Shown: positions 8,648-17,303, counted from the stretch's first letter. The stretch: 64,000 bases of DNA from Dyella_B sp035503745 (GCF_035503745.1 NZ_DATJTC010000027.1:108343-172342), one strand, 5' to 3'. The notes: generated from the sequence alone by a model not told the origin. A program made the numbers and translations.

Positions 8648-9496
8648 ATGCGCTCAAAGATGTTCGTTCCAACGCTATGTGTGACCTTGTTAGCCGGCCT
8701 CTCGGCGGGCTCGGTCCTGGCTCTGAACCTATTACCTGTTGCGTTCGATGTCACCGAGAGTGCCTTGTCCGGCACCGTGGCCTGCAATGGAGGCCAGGCA
8801 CAGCCCATTGAAGCGGTCGATGCCTCGATCTCGGACGACAACGGCGGCCTCAACGATGTGTCGGCATCCAGTCTTTCCGCAGACGCATGCCGATTGCCGC
8901 TCTATACCATCCAGACGGCGCAGGATGCTTCCTATTCCGCCGATACGGACAGCTCGGATGTCGGCAATGGCGGCAATGGCGTCGAACAGGTCAGCCTACT
9001 GGGCGGCATACTTACCTACGAGGCGAAAACGGAATACGACCTTTGCGCCGCCACCGCATCTGGCGAAACGGATACCATCCATTGCCAGGACGCCACGCAA
9101 ATTCAAAACCTGGTCTTTGCCGGCGAGCCCATCACGGGAACATTCACCCAGACCACGACATTCGATGCCGTCGATGCGCAAGTGCAACTGTCGCCTCGTT
9201 ACTGCACAGGCGTCGCCTTGTTCACTGGCAGCCTGACGGTCAATGCGGTGTCGCAGCAGCAAAGCGGCAGCATAGGCTCCATCTCCATGGCACCGATTGC
9301 ATTGCAAGGAACCTTGTCGTGCGTCGGTCTTCCGCTCGGCAGCATGACGGTGAATCTGCAGGATACGGACATTATCCAATACCAATTGTTAGCGGGCAGC
9401 CTTTATAGCCCTCCCACGACGTCGCTCGTCTTGATATTTGGTGCAAGTCCGCCGCCTTCGTTCATCCCTGAATCCGTTGCCAACCCGAATCAGTAG
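8648..9496 (+). CDS. secreted protein of unknown function
   Basis: 282 residues starting with a clear Sec signal peptide (MRSKMFVPTLCVTLLAG, then small residues and a likely cut near VLALN). The mature part is Ser/Thr/Gln/Asn-rich, acidic and beta-like, with several cysteines that could pair in the periplasm or outside. I do not recognise a family. Codon use is visibly less GC-biased than the flanking dap genes, suggesting later acquisition. It lies against the direction of dapE and yffB and interrupts a neighbourhood that is contiguous in E. coli. A 9-bp hairpin follows the stop. Confidence 0.75.
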   Translation: MRSKMFVPTLCVTLLAGLSAGSVLALNLLPVAFDVTESALSGTVACNGGQAQPIEAVDASISDDNGGLNDVSASSLSADACRLPLYTIQTAQDASYSADTDSSDVGNGGNGVEQVSLLGGILTYEAKTEYDLCAATASGETDTIHCQDATQIQNLVFAGEPITGTFTQTTTFDAVDAQVQLSPRYCTGVALFTGSLTVNAVSQQQSGSIGSISMAPIALQGTLSCVGLPLGSMTVNLQDTDIIQYQLLAGSLYSPPTTSLVLIFGASPPPSFIPESVANPNQ

Positions 9497-9521
9497 CACA
9501 ATTAGACCTGTGCCATGACCC

Positions 9522-9543
9522 CGCGACACAGGGATGTGTCGCG
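9522..9543 (+). terminator. hairpin downstream of the secreted-protein gene
   Basis: Perfect 9-bp stem CGCGACACA/TGTGTCGCG with a GGGA loop, 25 bp after the stop. No T-tract follows, so it may be a weak or factor-dependent terminator or a 3'-end stabiliser. Confidence 0.5.
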
Positions 9544-9559
9544 CTATAAGGACCACGCC

Positions 9560-9580
9560 AAAAAACGGGCCTAACGCCCG
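9560..9580 (-). terminator. intrinsic terminator at the end of the dapD-yffB transcript
   Basis: Read on the minus strand: CGGGC, loop GTTAG, GCCCG, then six T. The yffB stop TAG lies inside the loop. It would end the minus-strand transcript before it reaches dapE. Confidence 0.65.
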
Positions 9581-9930
9581 AATACTTTCTTAAAGCCATT
9601 ATCGGTGAAGCCCACGCTCACCGAGCCGTCGGCCTGTACAACCACGGGACGGCGAATCAAGGCCGGATATTCCTTCAGCAACAAGGTCCACTCGGGATCG
9701 GAGCCGGGGTTCTTGCGTTGCGGCAACAGATTGCGCCACGTAGTGCTCGATTTGTTGACCAGTTTTTCCCAACCGCCCAGTTGCTGCGCCCATGACGTGA
9801 GCGTGGCAGGCGGTAGCGGCTTGGCGCGGTAGTCGACAAACTCGTGCGCAATCTCGAAGCGGTTGAGCCAATTGCGCGCCTTCTTGCAGGTGTCGCAGTT
9901 GGGCAGGCCGTAGAGGGTGGGGGCTGTCAT
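9571..9930 (-). CDS. yffB: Spx/MgsR-ArsC family thioredoxin-fold protein
   Basis: 119 residues. The thioredoxin-fold start TLYGLPNCDTCKKA has a CxxC (Cys12, Cys15), followed by a typical ArsC/Spx body ending in GFTDNGFKKVFGR. In E. coli the homologue yffB lies directly before dapE, matching this neighbourhood. Its role is unknown; a glutathione- or redox-linked reductase activity has been proposed for the family. The start is in an ATGA overlap with the stop of the ceramidase-like gene, so its translation may depend on that gene, which carries a frameshift here. Confidence 0.85.
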   Translation of the reverse strand: MTAPTLYGLPNCDTCKKARNWLNRFEIAHEFVDYRAKPLPPATLTSWAQQLGGWEKLVNKSSTTWRNLLPQRKNPGSDPEWTLLLKEYPALIRRPVVVQADGSVSVGFTDNGFKKVFGR

Positions 9931-10714
9931 CGATTCTGATCCGTTTTCGGTTGTTGTCGCTGCAGCATGCGCAGGATGAAGTAAAACGCCGCGGCTGCGA
10001 GCAGATGCTTGACGGTGTGCCCGCTGACGATGCCGCCGCTCCAGCGGAAAATGTCCAGATCCAGCTTTTCGCTGACGAAGGCCACCGCATAGCAGCCAAG
10101 GGCCGGCCACAGCATGCCGCGTTGCGTCCACGGCGTGGGCAGCAGTGCCAGCGCCAGCACGATCCATAGCACCGCCCCGCCCTGCGCTATCAGGTAGGGC
10201 ATCAGGTTATCGCTGTATTCCAGTACACCACGCTGCCCACGCCCAATAACGTGAGCACCCACAGCAGCAGATCCGAGCGCAACCGCAGGCGTTCGATATA
10301 GGTGGCCGCGAGCAACGGCATGAACACCAGTGTCATGGGCAACCGATCCCACACCAGCCGCTCGTCTGAAGGCGCCCAGTGGTAGTACGCGGAACCGAAA
10401 GCGGTGAAGACCAGGCCGAGAAACATCACGCCATAGGCACGGCGCGGCGCCGCTTCCATCGCACCCACCGCAGGCGTGCGCATCGCCGCCAGTCCCACTA
10501 GCCCGACCACCAGAAACATGACGTTCGAGGCGACGTTGCCATAGTTGGGAATGCCCAGCCAGCCGCGCGTGTCCGCAAAATCATGGTAACTCTGCGGCTG
10601 TGCGAACGGCGGCATGATGCATGCCGTGATCAGTACCACCACGCCCAGCGCGGCCAGTGCGAAGGCACGGCCACGCACGGGACGAACGGACTTCGATAGG
10701 GAACGCTTGCTCAC
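9927..10714 (-). pseudogene. ceramidase-like multi-pass membrane protein, frameshifted
   Basis: Two overlapping frames make one membrane protein. The N-terminal part (10714 to 10202) carries WLGIPNYGNVASN, FGSAYYHWAPSDERLVWDR and several helices, then reads into a stop after VVYWNTAIT. The C-terminal part continues in another frame from YSDNLMPYLIAQGG to SGHTVKHLLAAAAFYFILRM. The join near 10217-10222 needs one extra base; with it the gene would be 789 nt and 262 residues. The pattern of conserved His, Asp and Ser resembles the alkaline ceramidase (CREST) superfamily. It overlaps dapD and yffB by ATGA junctions. Genuine mutation, recoding and sequencing error are all possible. Confidence 0.75.
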
Positions 10715-11538
10715 TCGCCGCTGCGTAGCAGTTCGTTGATGCCGGTCTTGCTGCGGGTTTTCTCGTCCACCTGCTTGACGATGATCGCCGCGTACAGGCT
10801 ATGCGTGCCGTCCTTGGCCGGCAGGTTGCCCGCCACCACCACGCTGCCCGCCGGCACGCGGCCGTAGCTGATTTCGCCGGTGGCACGGTTGTAGATGCGC
10901 GTGGACTGGCCGAGAAACACGCCCATGCCGATCACGCTGCCGCGCTCCACCACCACGCCTTCCACCACTTCCGAACGCGCGCCGATGAAGCAATGGTCTT
11001 CGATGATGGTCGGGTTGGCCTGCAACGGCTCCAGCACACCGCCGATGCCCACGCCGCCGGACAGATGCACGCCTGCGCCGATCTGCGCGCACGAACCCAC
11101 CGTGGCCCAGGTATCGACCATCGTGCCCGCGCCCACGTGCGCACCGATGTTCACGTAGCTGGGCATCAACACCGCGTCCTTGGCCACGTGTGCGCCGCGG
11201 CGCACGAGCGCGCCGGGCACCACGCGCGCACCGAGGTTTTGCAGCTCCGCATCGTTGCCGTGCGCAAAGCGCAAGGGCACCTTGTCGAACGCCTGTGCCG
11301 GGCCGCCATCGACCACGCGGTTCTGATTGATGCGAAAGTACAGCAGCACCGCCTTTTTCAGCCATTGATTGACCTTCCAGCCACCGTTGTCATCGGGCTC
11401 GGCAACGCGCTGCTCGCCCGCTTCGAGCAAGTCCAGCACTTGCCCCAGCGCGGGACGCAGATGGGTTTCGATTTCGCTCTGGGTGAGGTCGGCGCGACGC
11501 TCGAAGGCATCGTTGATCAGGCTTTCGATGGACTGCAT
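10711..11538 (-). CDS. dapD: 2,3,4,5-tetrahydropyridine-2,6-dicarboxylate N-succinyltransferase
   Basis: 275 residues, the standard length. It transfers succinyl from succinyl-CoA in the diaminopimelate pathway. The N-terminal helical domain is followed by left-handed beta-helix repeats (MPSYVNIGAHVGAGTMVDTW, GSCAQIGAGVHLSGGVGIGG), the substrate site ARSEVVEG and the C-terminal acyl-CoA region. Trimeric cytoplasmic enzyme. It heads a minus-strand operon with the ceramidase-like gene and yffB, each joined by overlapping stop and start codons. Confidence 0.97.
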   Translation of the reverse strand: MQSIESLINDAFERRADLTQSEIETHLRPALGQVLDLLEAGEQRVAEPDDNGGWKVNQWLKKAVLLYFRINQNRVVDGGPAQAFDKVPLRFAHGNDAELQNLGARVVPGALVRRGAHVAKDAVLMPSYVNIGAHVGAGTMVDTWATVGSCAQIGAGVHLSGGVGIGGVLEPLQANPTIIEDHCFIGARSEVVEGVVVERGSVIGMGVFLGQSTRIYNRATGEISYGRVPAGSVVVAGNLPAKDGTHSLYAAIIVKQVDEKTRSKTGINELLRSGE

Positions 11539-11619
11539 GACAAATGGCTCGCTTTCAGATCAGTACAGAAGATTACATCCACACGCCCCGGCAAGCGTGT
11601 ATGTCGTGTCATAGGGAAC

Positions 11620-12123
11620 TTAGACAAACGCAAGCGCGATCGGCAATAACACCCCGACCGCCAGGATGAAGGAAACCAGCCCGGGCCTGCGGGTGTAGCG
11701 GTAGGCCATGTAAATGCCACCCAATGTCGATAGAAACAAACCAAGCGCGACCAGCGCGAAGAAGATCTTCAGCGGCAGCGGATGCCTGCCGTTGTCGTGC
11801 TGGCCATCCGGTTTCGCCTGCATCGGCGGCGCAAGATCCGCCGGCGCACCCGCTGCCGCGGCGCCCTGGGGCACCTGATGACTGTCGGCATCCACCGGCC
11901 GCGCCTTGTGCACGGGAACGACGGTGGTTTGCTTCTTGTGCACCTGGGCCAGCGTCACCAGCCATGCCGGCGGCTTGTAATCGCTGCCACGGGTGGTTTC
12001 ATGCAGGCTGAAAACCTGCAGGCCGCCGGTGAATGCAAAGAAGAGTAAAGCCGGCGCAATAAAAACGCCGACATACAGATGAGCCTGACGTACGAACTTG
12101 AGAACTTGATGGGATGCGGACAT
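11620..12123 (-). CDS. PepSY-associated membrane protein
   Basis: 167 residues from MSASHQVLKF. The N-terminal helix (RQAHLYVGVFIAPALLFFAF) followed by TGGLQVFSLHE is typical of PepSY-associated transmembrane proteins found beside iron or siderophore and respiratory systems. A periplasmic, Pro/Ala/His-rich stretch separates it from two C-terminal helices (LPLKIFFALVALGLFLSTLG and a last hydrophobic segment). It is shorter than PepSY proteins with full peptidase-inhibitor domains. No linked receptor or reductase is seen. An isolated gene, function unknown. Confidence 0.7.
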   Translation of the reverse strand: MSASHQVLKFVRQAHLYVGVFIAPALLFFAFTGGLQVFSLHETTRGSDYKPPAWLVTLAQVHKKQTTVVPVHKARPVDADSHQVPQGAAAAGAPADLAPPMQAKPDGQHDNGRHPLPLKIFFALVALGLFLSTLGGIYMAYRYTRRPGLVSFILAVGVLLPIALAFV

Positions 12124-12211
12124 GCGCCTGCGGCCTTCTCGGCTTGCCAAGCCAAACGGGAAAAAGGGGGGGGTATCAAATGTCAGGCCGCTGACGCGGC
12201 CCGGCGGGAAA

Positions 12212-14854
12212 TCATTCCTTGGCAGGTCCGATCCGCTCCACTAAAGCCTGCCACAGACGCTGCTGCTGTGTCTCCTCCAGCGGGGCATTGCGACGGTCGG
12301 TCAGCTGGAAGAAGTCTTCCACCCGCTCGCCGAAGGTGGCGATGCGCGCGTCGTGCACGCGAACGCCACAGGCCATCAGTACCTGCGTGACCGCCGCCAG
12401 CAGGCCGGGGCGGTCGCTGCACACCAGGGCCATCTGCGTGCGCCCGCCGGCCTGCTTGAAATCGATGCGCGGCACCATCTGGAAGTGCTTGAGATGGCGC
12501 GACATGCTGCGCCGGGGCGGCATGATCGGCGCCGATTGCGCAAGTGCGCGCTGCAGGCGTTGACGCAGTTCTTCGGCGCGCTCCTGGCTGGCGGGCTTCT
12601 GGTTTTCCGCCTCCAACAGAAGGAAGGTATCCAGTGCCTTGCCGTCGGGCGAACTGAGCACGCGCGCTTCCATCACCGAAAAATGCAGGCGGTCCAGCAT
12701 TGCCGTGACGTTGGCGAACAGGCCGTCGCGATCGGGCGCGTACACCAGCAGCTCCGTGCTGCCTCGCACCGACATCGGGTGCACGGCGATCAACGGCAGC
12801 TTGCCATCGGCCTTGAGGATCGCATCGGTCTGCCAGGCGATCTGCTGTGGATGGTGGCGCAGGAAACTCAGATCGGGAAACCCGGCCCACACCTGCGCGA
12901 CCGCGGCGGGCGCGTAACCTTGCGCGGTCAGCAGCGCCAGCGCCTGTTCGCGGCAATGTTCGATGCGCACCGACGCGTCGCGCGAAGGTTTGGCATCGCG
13001 GCGCAATGCGTAGCGCGTGGCGGTGTAGAGATCGGCCAGCAGGCGATCCTTCCACGCGTTCCACAAGCGCGGACTGGTGCCGATGATGTCGGCGATGGTC
13101 AGCAGATAAAGCTGACCCAGCCGCTCGCGCCCGGCCACCGCCTCGGCAAAGCGGTGCACCACGTCCGGATCGGTGATGTCCTGCCGCTGCGCGGTGGTGC
13201 TCATCAGCAGATGCCAGCGCACCAGCCATGCCACGCGTTCGGTATCGTCCTGGGCAAGGCCGAGCTTGGCGCAAAAGGCGCGCGCGTCTTCTTCGCCCAG
13301 CACGGAATGGTCGCCGCCGCGACCCTTGGCGATGTCGTGGAACAACGCGGCCAGCAGCAACACTTCCGGTTTGGGCAACGTCGGCCACACCTCGCAGGCA
13401 AGCGGAAATTCCGCCTGCGTGGCCGGATCGGCAAAGCGCGCCACGTTGCGCAGCACGCGCAAGGTGTGTTCGTCCACGGTGTAGACGTGGAACAGGTCGT
13501 ACTGCATGCGGCCGAACACCTGGCCGAAAGCAGGCAAGATCGCCGCCAGCAGACCGTGGCGGTTCATGCGCCACAAGGCATCCACCGCTGGCGCACCACG
13601 CCGCAGCAACTGCAGGAAAGAGGCTAGCACCTGCGCATCGTCGGCAAGCGCGGCGCCGTGCGCGGCGGTGGCTTGGTGGATGCGGCGCATGGTGTCGGCG
13701 CTGAAGCCGATCAGCCCTTTTTCGTCCAGCCGCGCGATGAAAATGTCGACCAGCGCAGCGGGCCGATGCATGAAAAGATCCGGATCGCGCGCGGCCATGC
13801 GCGCGCCGTAGCGGATGAAATCGGCGCCGACCGGCTGTGGCGTGCTCGGTGCCTCGAGCATCTCCTCGAAGCGGTCGGCGATCTGTATCCCCAGGCGCTC
13901 TACCTGGCTGGCCGCACGGTAATAGCCCTGCATGAACTGTTCGACGCCGAGGTTTTTCTCGTGCTCATCCTCAAAGCCAAGCCGTGCCGCGATAGCGCGC
14001 TGATAGTCGAACAGCAGGCGCTCTTCCGCGCGCCTGGCTTCCAGGTGCAAGGCAAAGCGATAGCGCCGCAAGGTCGCTTGCGCGCCCAGCAGGCTGTCGC
14101 ATTCGGCCGGATCGAGCAAACCCTCGATGACCATGTCGGCAAAGTCGTTCGCATGCGCGACGCGCTGTCCAAGCCAACGCAGGGAATCGAGCGTGCGCAA
14201 GCCGCCAGGACCATCCTTGATGTTGGGTTCCAGATTGTTGGCGGTGTCGTCGAAACGCGCGTGGCGCGCGTCGCGATCGGCCAGGCGCGCACGCAGATAA
14301 TCGCGCGGCGGCCACATGTCCGGCGCATCGACGATCTGGCGAAGCTGCGTATCCATCGCCGGATCGCCCGCCAGCCGACGCGCATCGAGCAAGCTGGTGA
14401 ACACGCTCGCGTCGGCAGCGGCCAGCGTGCGGCATTGCGCGGGATCGCGCACCGCATGCCCCACTTTCAGGCCGATGTCCCATAGCGTGGCGAAGCATTG
14501 TTCCAGCGCGCGCAGCCGTGCGGTATCGGCCTGCTCCACCAGCGCCAGCAAATCGATGTCCGAATATGGAAAAAGCAGGCCGCGCCCGAAACCACCGATG
14601 GCGAACAACGCCGCATGACTGACCTCGCCCAGGCATGCCGTCCACACGTGCGCCACGATGCGTGTGACCGATTCGCCGCGCCGGCGGGCCAGCGCCGTGG
14701 CGTCGGCGCCATCGCGAAACGCCACCGCGATGTCGCGATCGAGGTCGCCAAGCAACTGCCGCAAGGCGCGCCGCGCATCGCCGGACACGCCCGAACGCGG
14801 AACGGCGACCGGCAGGCGCGGAATGGGAGGAAGGGCGATGGCGGACGCATTCAT
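12212..14854 (-). CDS. glnD: bifunctional PII uridylyltransferase/uridylyl-removing enzyme
   Basis: 880 residues. It senses glutamine and uridylylates or deuridylylates PII. Domain order is as expected: nucleotidyltransferase with GGFGRG at 87-92 and the metal-binding SDID at 98-101; a helical linker; an HD domain with LFHDIAKGRGGDHS for the removing activity; and two C-terminal ACT domains (starting near ELLVYAPDRDGLFANVTAM and MALVCSDRPGLLAAVTQV). It is divergent from nothing close by and lies downstream of map in the same direction with a 194-bp gap. The start is preceded by no strong Shine-Dalgarno. Confidence 0.97.
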   Translation of the reverse strand: MNASAIALPPIPRLPVAVPRSGVSGDARRALRQLLGDLDRDIAVAFRDGADATALARRRGESVTRIVAHVWTACLGEVSHAALFAIGGFGRGLLFPYSDIDLLALVEQADTARLRALEQCFATLWDIGLKVGHAVRDPAQCRTLAAADASVFTSLLDARRLAGDPAMDTQLRQIVDAPDMWPPRDYLRARLADRDARHARFDDTANNLEPNIKDGPGGLRTLDSLRWLGQRVAHANDFADMVIEGLLDPAECDSLLGAQATLRRYRFALHLEARRAEERLLFDYQRAIAARLGFEDEHEKNLGVEQFMQGYYRAASQVERLGIQIADRFEEMLEAPSTPQPVGADFIRYGARMAARDPDLFMHRPAALVDIFIARLDEKGLIGFSADTMRRIHQATAAHGAALADDAQVLASFLQLLRRGAPAVDALWRMNRHGLLAAILPAFGQVFGRMQYDLFHVYTVDEHTLRVLRNVARFADPATQAEFPLACEVWPTLPKPEVLLLAALFHDIAKGRGGDHSVLGEEDARAFCAKLGLAQDDTERVAWLVRWHLLMSTTAQRQDITDPDVVHRFAEAVAGRERLGQLYLLTIADIIGTSPRLWNAWKDRLLADLYTATRYALRRDAKPSRDASVRIEHCREQALALLTAQGYAPAAVAQVWAGFPDLSFLRHHPQQIAWQTDAILKADGKLPLIAVHPMSVRGSTELLVYAPDRDGLFANVTAMLDRLHFSVMEARVLSSPDGKALDTFLLLEAENQKPASQERAEELRQRLQRALAQSAPIMPPRRSMSRHLKHFQMVPRIDFKQAGGRTQMALVCSDRPGLLAAVTQVLMACGVRVHDARIATFGERVEDFFQLTDRRNAPLEETQQQRLWQALVERIGPAKE

Positions 14855-15048
14855 TCGGTGGGAGTCTGCCCTATCCGCTGCTTTAAAATACGGGCCCGGC
14901 CGTCATGGACCGGCTTCACTGTCCAAAAGCGCCGCGGCCGGGTCCGGTGCGAAGCCTTGCGCGGCAGGCATCGAACCGATGCCGGATACGTCGCGCAAAC
15001 GGGCTGTACCCGATGGCGGTTTCGCCGGCACGACCAGGCGGCGAACGC

Positions 15049-15813
15049 TTACGCGTCCGGCCAGGGCGTGAGGATCTCGTAGCCGTCGTCCGTCACGGCA
15101 ATGGTGTGCTCCCACTGCGCGGACAGCGAGTGGTCCTTGGTGACCACGGTCCAGCCATCGGGCAGCTGCTTGGTATGCGGCTTGCCCGCATTGACCATCG
15201 GCTCGACCGTGAAAGTCATGCCCTTCTGCAGCACCACGCCCGTGCCGGGCTTGCCGTAGTGCAGCACCTGGGGTTCGTCGTGGTAGACCTTGCCGATCCC
15301 ATGGCCGCAATACTCGCGCACGATCGAAAACCCCGCCGCCTCGGCGTGCTTCTGGATCGCGTGACCGACATCGCCCAGCGTCGCACCGGGGCGCACGGTC
15401 TGGATGCCGCGCATCATCGCCTCGTGGGTGGTGTCCACCAGCCGCTTGGCCAGCACGCCCGGCGCACCGACGAAGTACATGCGGCTGGTGTCGCCATGCC
15501 AGCCGTCTTTGATGACGGTGACATCCAGATTGATGATGTCCCCGTCCTTGAGCACCTTGCCGGGACTGGGAATGCCGTGACAGATCACGTGGTTGACCGA
15601 CGTGCACAGGGTCTTGGGGAAGCCGTGGTAGCCCACGTTGGCCGGGGTCGCCTTCTGCACGTTGACGATGTGCTCGTAGGCGAGCCGGTCCAGATCCTCG
15701 GTGGTGACGCCGGGCTTGACGTGCTCCTTTAGCATGGCCAGCACTTCGGCCGCCAGCTGGCCGGCGACGCGCATGCCTTGGAGGTCTTGGGCGGATTTGA
15801 GCGTAATGGTCAT
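15049..15813 (-). CDS. map: methionine aminopeptidase, type I
   Basis: 254 residues from MTITLKSAQD; the long upstream frame is not conserved. It removes the initiator methionine from nascent proteins. The five metal ligands are present: Asp97, Asp108, the His of CGHGIG, the Glu of FTVEPM and the Glu of WEHTI. It lies divergent to rpsB, the usual order in gammaproteobacteria. Its start codon lies only 6 bp from a large nested inverted repeat, so its leader and possibly its promoter fall within that element. Confidence 0.96.
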   Translation of the reverse strand: MTITLKSAQDLQGMRVAGQLAAEVLAMLKEHVKPGVTTEDLDRLAYEHIVNVQKATPANVGYHGFPKTLCTSVNHVICHGIPSPGKVLKDGDIINLDVTVIKDGWHGDTSRMYFVGAPGVLAKRLVDTTHEAMMRGIQTVRPGATLGDVGHAIQKHAEAAGFSIVREYCGHGIGKVYHDEPQVLHYGKPGTGVVLQKGMTFTVEPMVNAGKPHTKQLPDGWTVVTKDHSLSAQWEHTIAVTDDGYEILTPWPDA

Positions 15814-15819
15814 AGTTCC

Positions 15820-16108
15820 AGGGATCGTCTGATCCATTCTGCGTGGGTGTCGCCAGCGCTGTCTGTTCGCAGGCCCTGGGGCCATCAGAGAAGGCAGGCC
15901 GGCCGTCTGTCGAGCCGATGGACCGCGGGGCTGCGGACAGACAGCGCTGGCCCCTCGATTGAATTCGAATGACGGGGTGATGTCCAGAAGGCTCGCGGGC
16001 TGTGCCGCGCGGCTTGGCAAGACGGACAGTCTTCCCGGCGCCACGCTACGCAGCCTGTAAGCCTTCTGGACATCATGCCACCCACGCAGAATGGATAAGA
16101 CCATCCCT
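15820..16108. repeat. 289-bp nested inverted-repeat element between map and rpsB
   Basis: Three inverted repeats are nested. The outer arms, 15820-15849 and 16079-16108, are 30 bp with 28 matches. Inside lie two separate hairpins: 15852-15872 with 15931-15951 (20 of 21 matches) and 15978-15993 with 16060-16075 (16 of 16). No ORF fills the element. The layout resembles a MITE with terminal inverted repeats, or a structured divergent regulatory region. No target-site duplication was recognised at the ends. Confidence 0.75.
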
Positions 16109-16142
16109 CCATATGGCGGCAAAGTCCCCAAAAACCAGCGAC

Positions 16143-16172
16143 TTGCCGCGAAGTCTCGGCCCCGGCTATAAT
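16143..16172 (+). promoter_or_regulatory. sigma-70 promoter of rpsB-tsf
   Basis: TTGCCG at 16143-16148, an 18-bp spacer and a perfect TATAAT at 16167-16172. Transcription would begin near 16179, leaving a leader of about 228 nt before rpsB. Confidence 0.8.
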
Positions 16173-16179
16173 TTCCGGG

Positions 16180-16406
16180 TTTTGCAGACCCCGCCCAGCC
16201 CTTTGGAGGCCCGGGCGGCGCAAAGCGAATGGGGATTGTAACCGTCTCGCGTTACAAGCCCAACCAATGCCACACACGTATCGGCACCGTCTTCGGGGTG
16301 CTGTAGCCCCATTCTCCAAGCCATGGGCGCTACGGTCGAAGCCGGGGGTACGTGGAGGTCCCAACCCCCCGGGCCACTCGAAAAGGCCCATTGCAGGAGT
16401 ATCACC
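16180..16406 (+). promoter_or_regulatory. structured 5' leader of rpsB, probable S2 autoregulation site
   Basis: The leader can fold into a multi-branch structure. A closing helix pairs GAATGGGG (16227-16234) with CCCCATTC (16307-16314). Inside it is a 7-bp hairpin TTGTAAC/GTTACAA (16236-16242 with 16251-16257) and a smaller GCACC/GGTGC hairpin. A second domain pairs ATGGGC (16323-16328) with GCCCAT (16386-16391), ending just before the AGGAGT ribosome site at 16395-16400. S2 represses its own operon through the leader in E. coli; that this leader does the same is an inference. Confidence 0.6.
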
Positions 16407-17303
16407 ATGGCTCAAGTCACCATGCGCCAGATGTTGGAAGCTGGCGTGCATTTCGGTCACCAGACCCGCTACTGGAACCCGAAGATGGCCCCGTACATCT
16501 TTGGCGCCCGCGGCAAGATCCACATCATCAACCTCGAAAAGACGCTGCCGCTGTTCACCGACGCGATGAACTTCCTGTCGGCGATCGCCCAGAAGCGCGG
16601 TACCGTGCTGTTTGTCGGCACCAAGCGCTCGGCGCGCGAAGCGCTGGCCGAAGAGGCCGCCCGCGCCGGCATGCCCTTCGTCACCGCCCGCTGGCTCGGC
16701 GGCATGCTCACCAACTTCCGCACGGTCAAGCAGTCGGTCGCGCGCCTGAAGGAGCTGGAAGCGGCCGAAACCGACGGCAGCTTCGACAAGCTGGTCAAGC
16801 ACGAAGTGCTGGCCCTGCGCCGCGAACGCGGCAAGCTGGAAAACTCGCTCGGCGGCATCAAGAACATGAACCGCCTGCCCGACGCGCTGTTCGTGGTCGA
16901 CATCGGCCATGAAAACATCGCCGTGCAGGAAGCCAAGAAGCTCGGCATCCCGGTGATCGCCGTGGTCGACACCAACTACAACCCCGAACTGGTCGACTAC
17001 GCCATCCCAGGCAACGACGACGCCATCCGCGCGATCCAGCTGTACGCCCGCGCCGCCGCCGACTCGATCCTCGAAGGCAAGGCCGCCGCCCCGGCTGCCG
17101 CCCAGGGCGATGCCAACGAATTCGTCGAACTCGACGAGGAAGGCAACCCGGTCGCCAAGGACGAGGAGCGTCGCGCCGCGGCTCCCCGCCGCAATGCACC
17201 GGCCAAGAAGGGCGCCCCCCGCGGCGGCGAGCGCGACGACCGCCGTGGCGGCCGCGGCGGTCGCGGCGGCCGCTCGAACAACGAGTTCGGCGACGCCGAG
17301 TAA
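16407..17303 (+). CDS. rpsB: 30S ribosomal protein S2 with a charged, RGG-like C-terminal tail
   Basis: 298 residues from the ATG preceded by AGGAGT. The first 230 or so residues are standard S2 (MRQMLEAGVHFGHQTRYWNP, RWLGGMLTNFRTVKQS, VVDTNYNPELVDYAIPGNDD). E. coli S2 has 241 residues; this one continues for nearly 60 more with an acidic stretch, then a Lys/Arg/Gly-rich tail containing RGGERDDRRGGRGGRGGR. The tail is probably disordered and could bind RNA. It forms an operon with tsf. Confidence 0.97.
   Translation: MAQVTMRQMLEAGVHFGHQTRYWNPKMAPYIFGARGKIHIINLEKTLPLFTDAMNFLSAIAQKRGTVLFVGTKRSAREALAEEAARAGMPFVTARWLGGMLTNFRTVKQSVARLKELEAAETDGSFDKLVKHEVLALRRERGKLENSLGGIKNMNRLPDALFVVDIGHENIAVQEAKKLGIPVIAVVDTNYNPELVDYAIPGNDDAIRAIQLYARAAADSILEGKAAAPAAAQGDANEFVELDEEGNPVAKDEERRAAAPRRNAPAKKGAPRGGERDDRRGGRGGRGGRSNNEFGDAE

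Noticed and set aside
12353..13627. 424-codon open frame antisense to glnD
   Set aside because: Shadow frame; glnD motifs on the other strand are complete.
15820..16108. Full insertion sequence in front of map
   Set aside because: No transposase frame and no clear target duplication; at most a MITE-like element.
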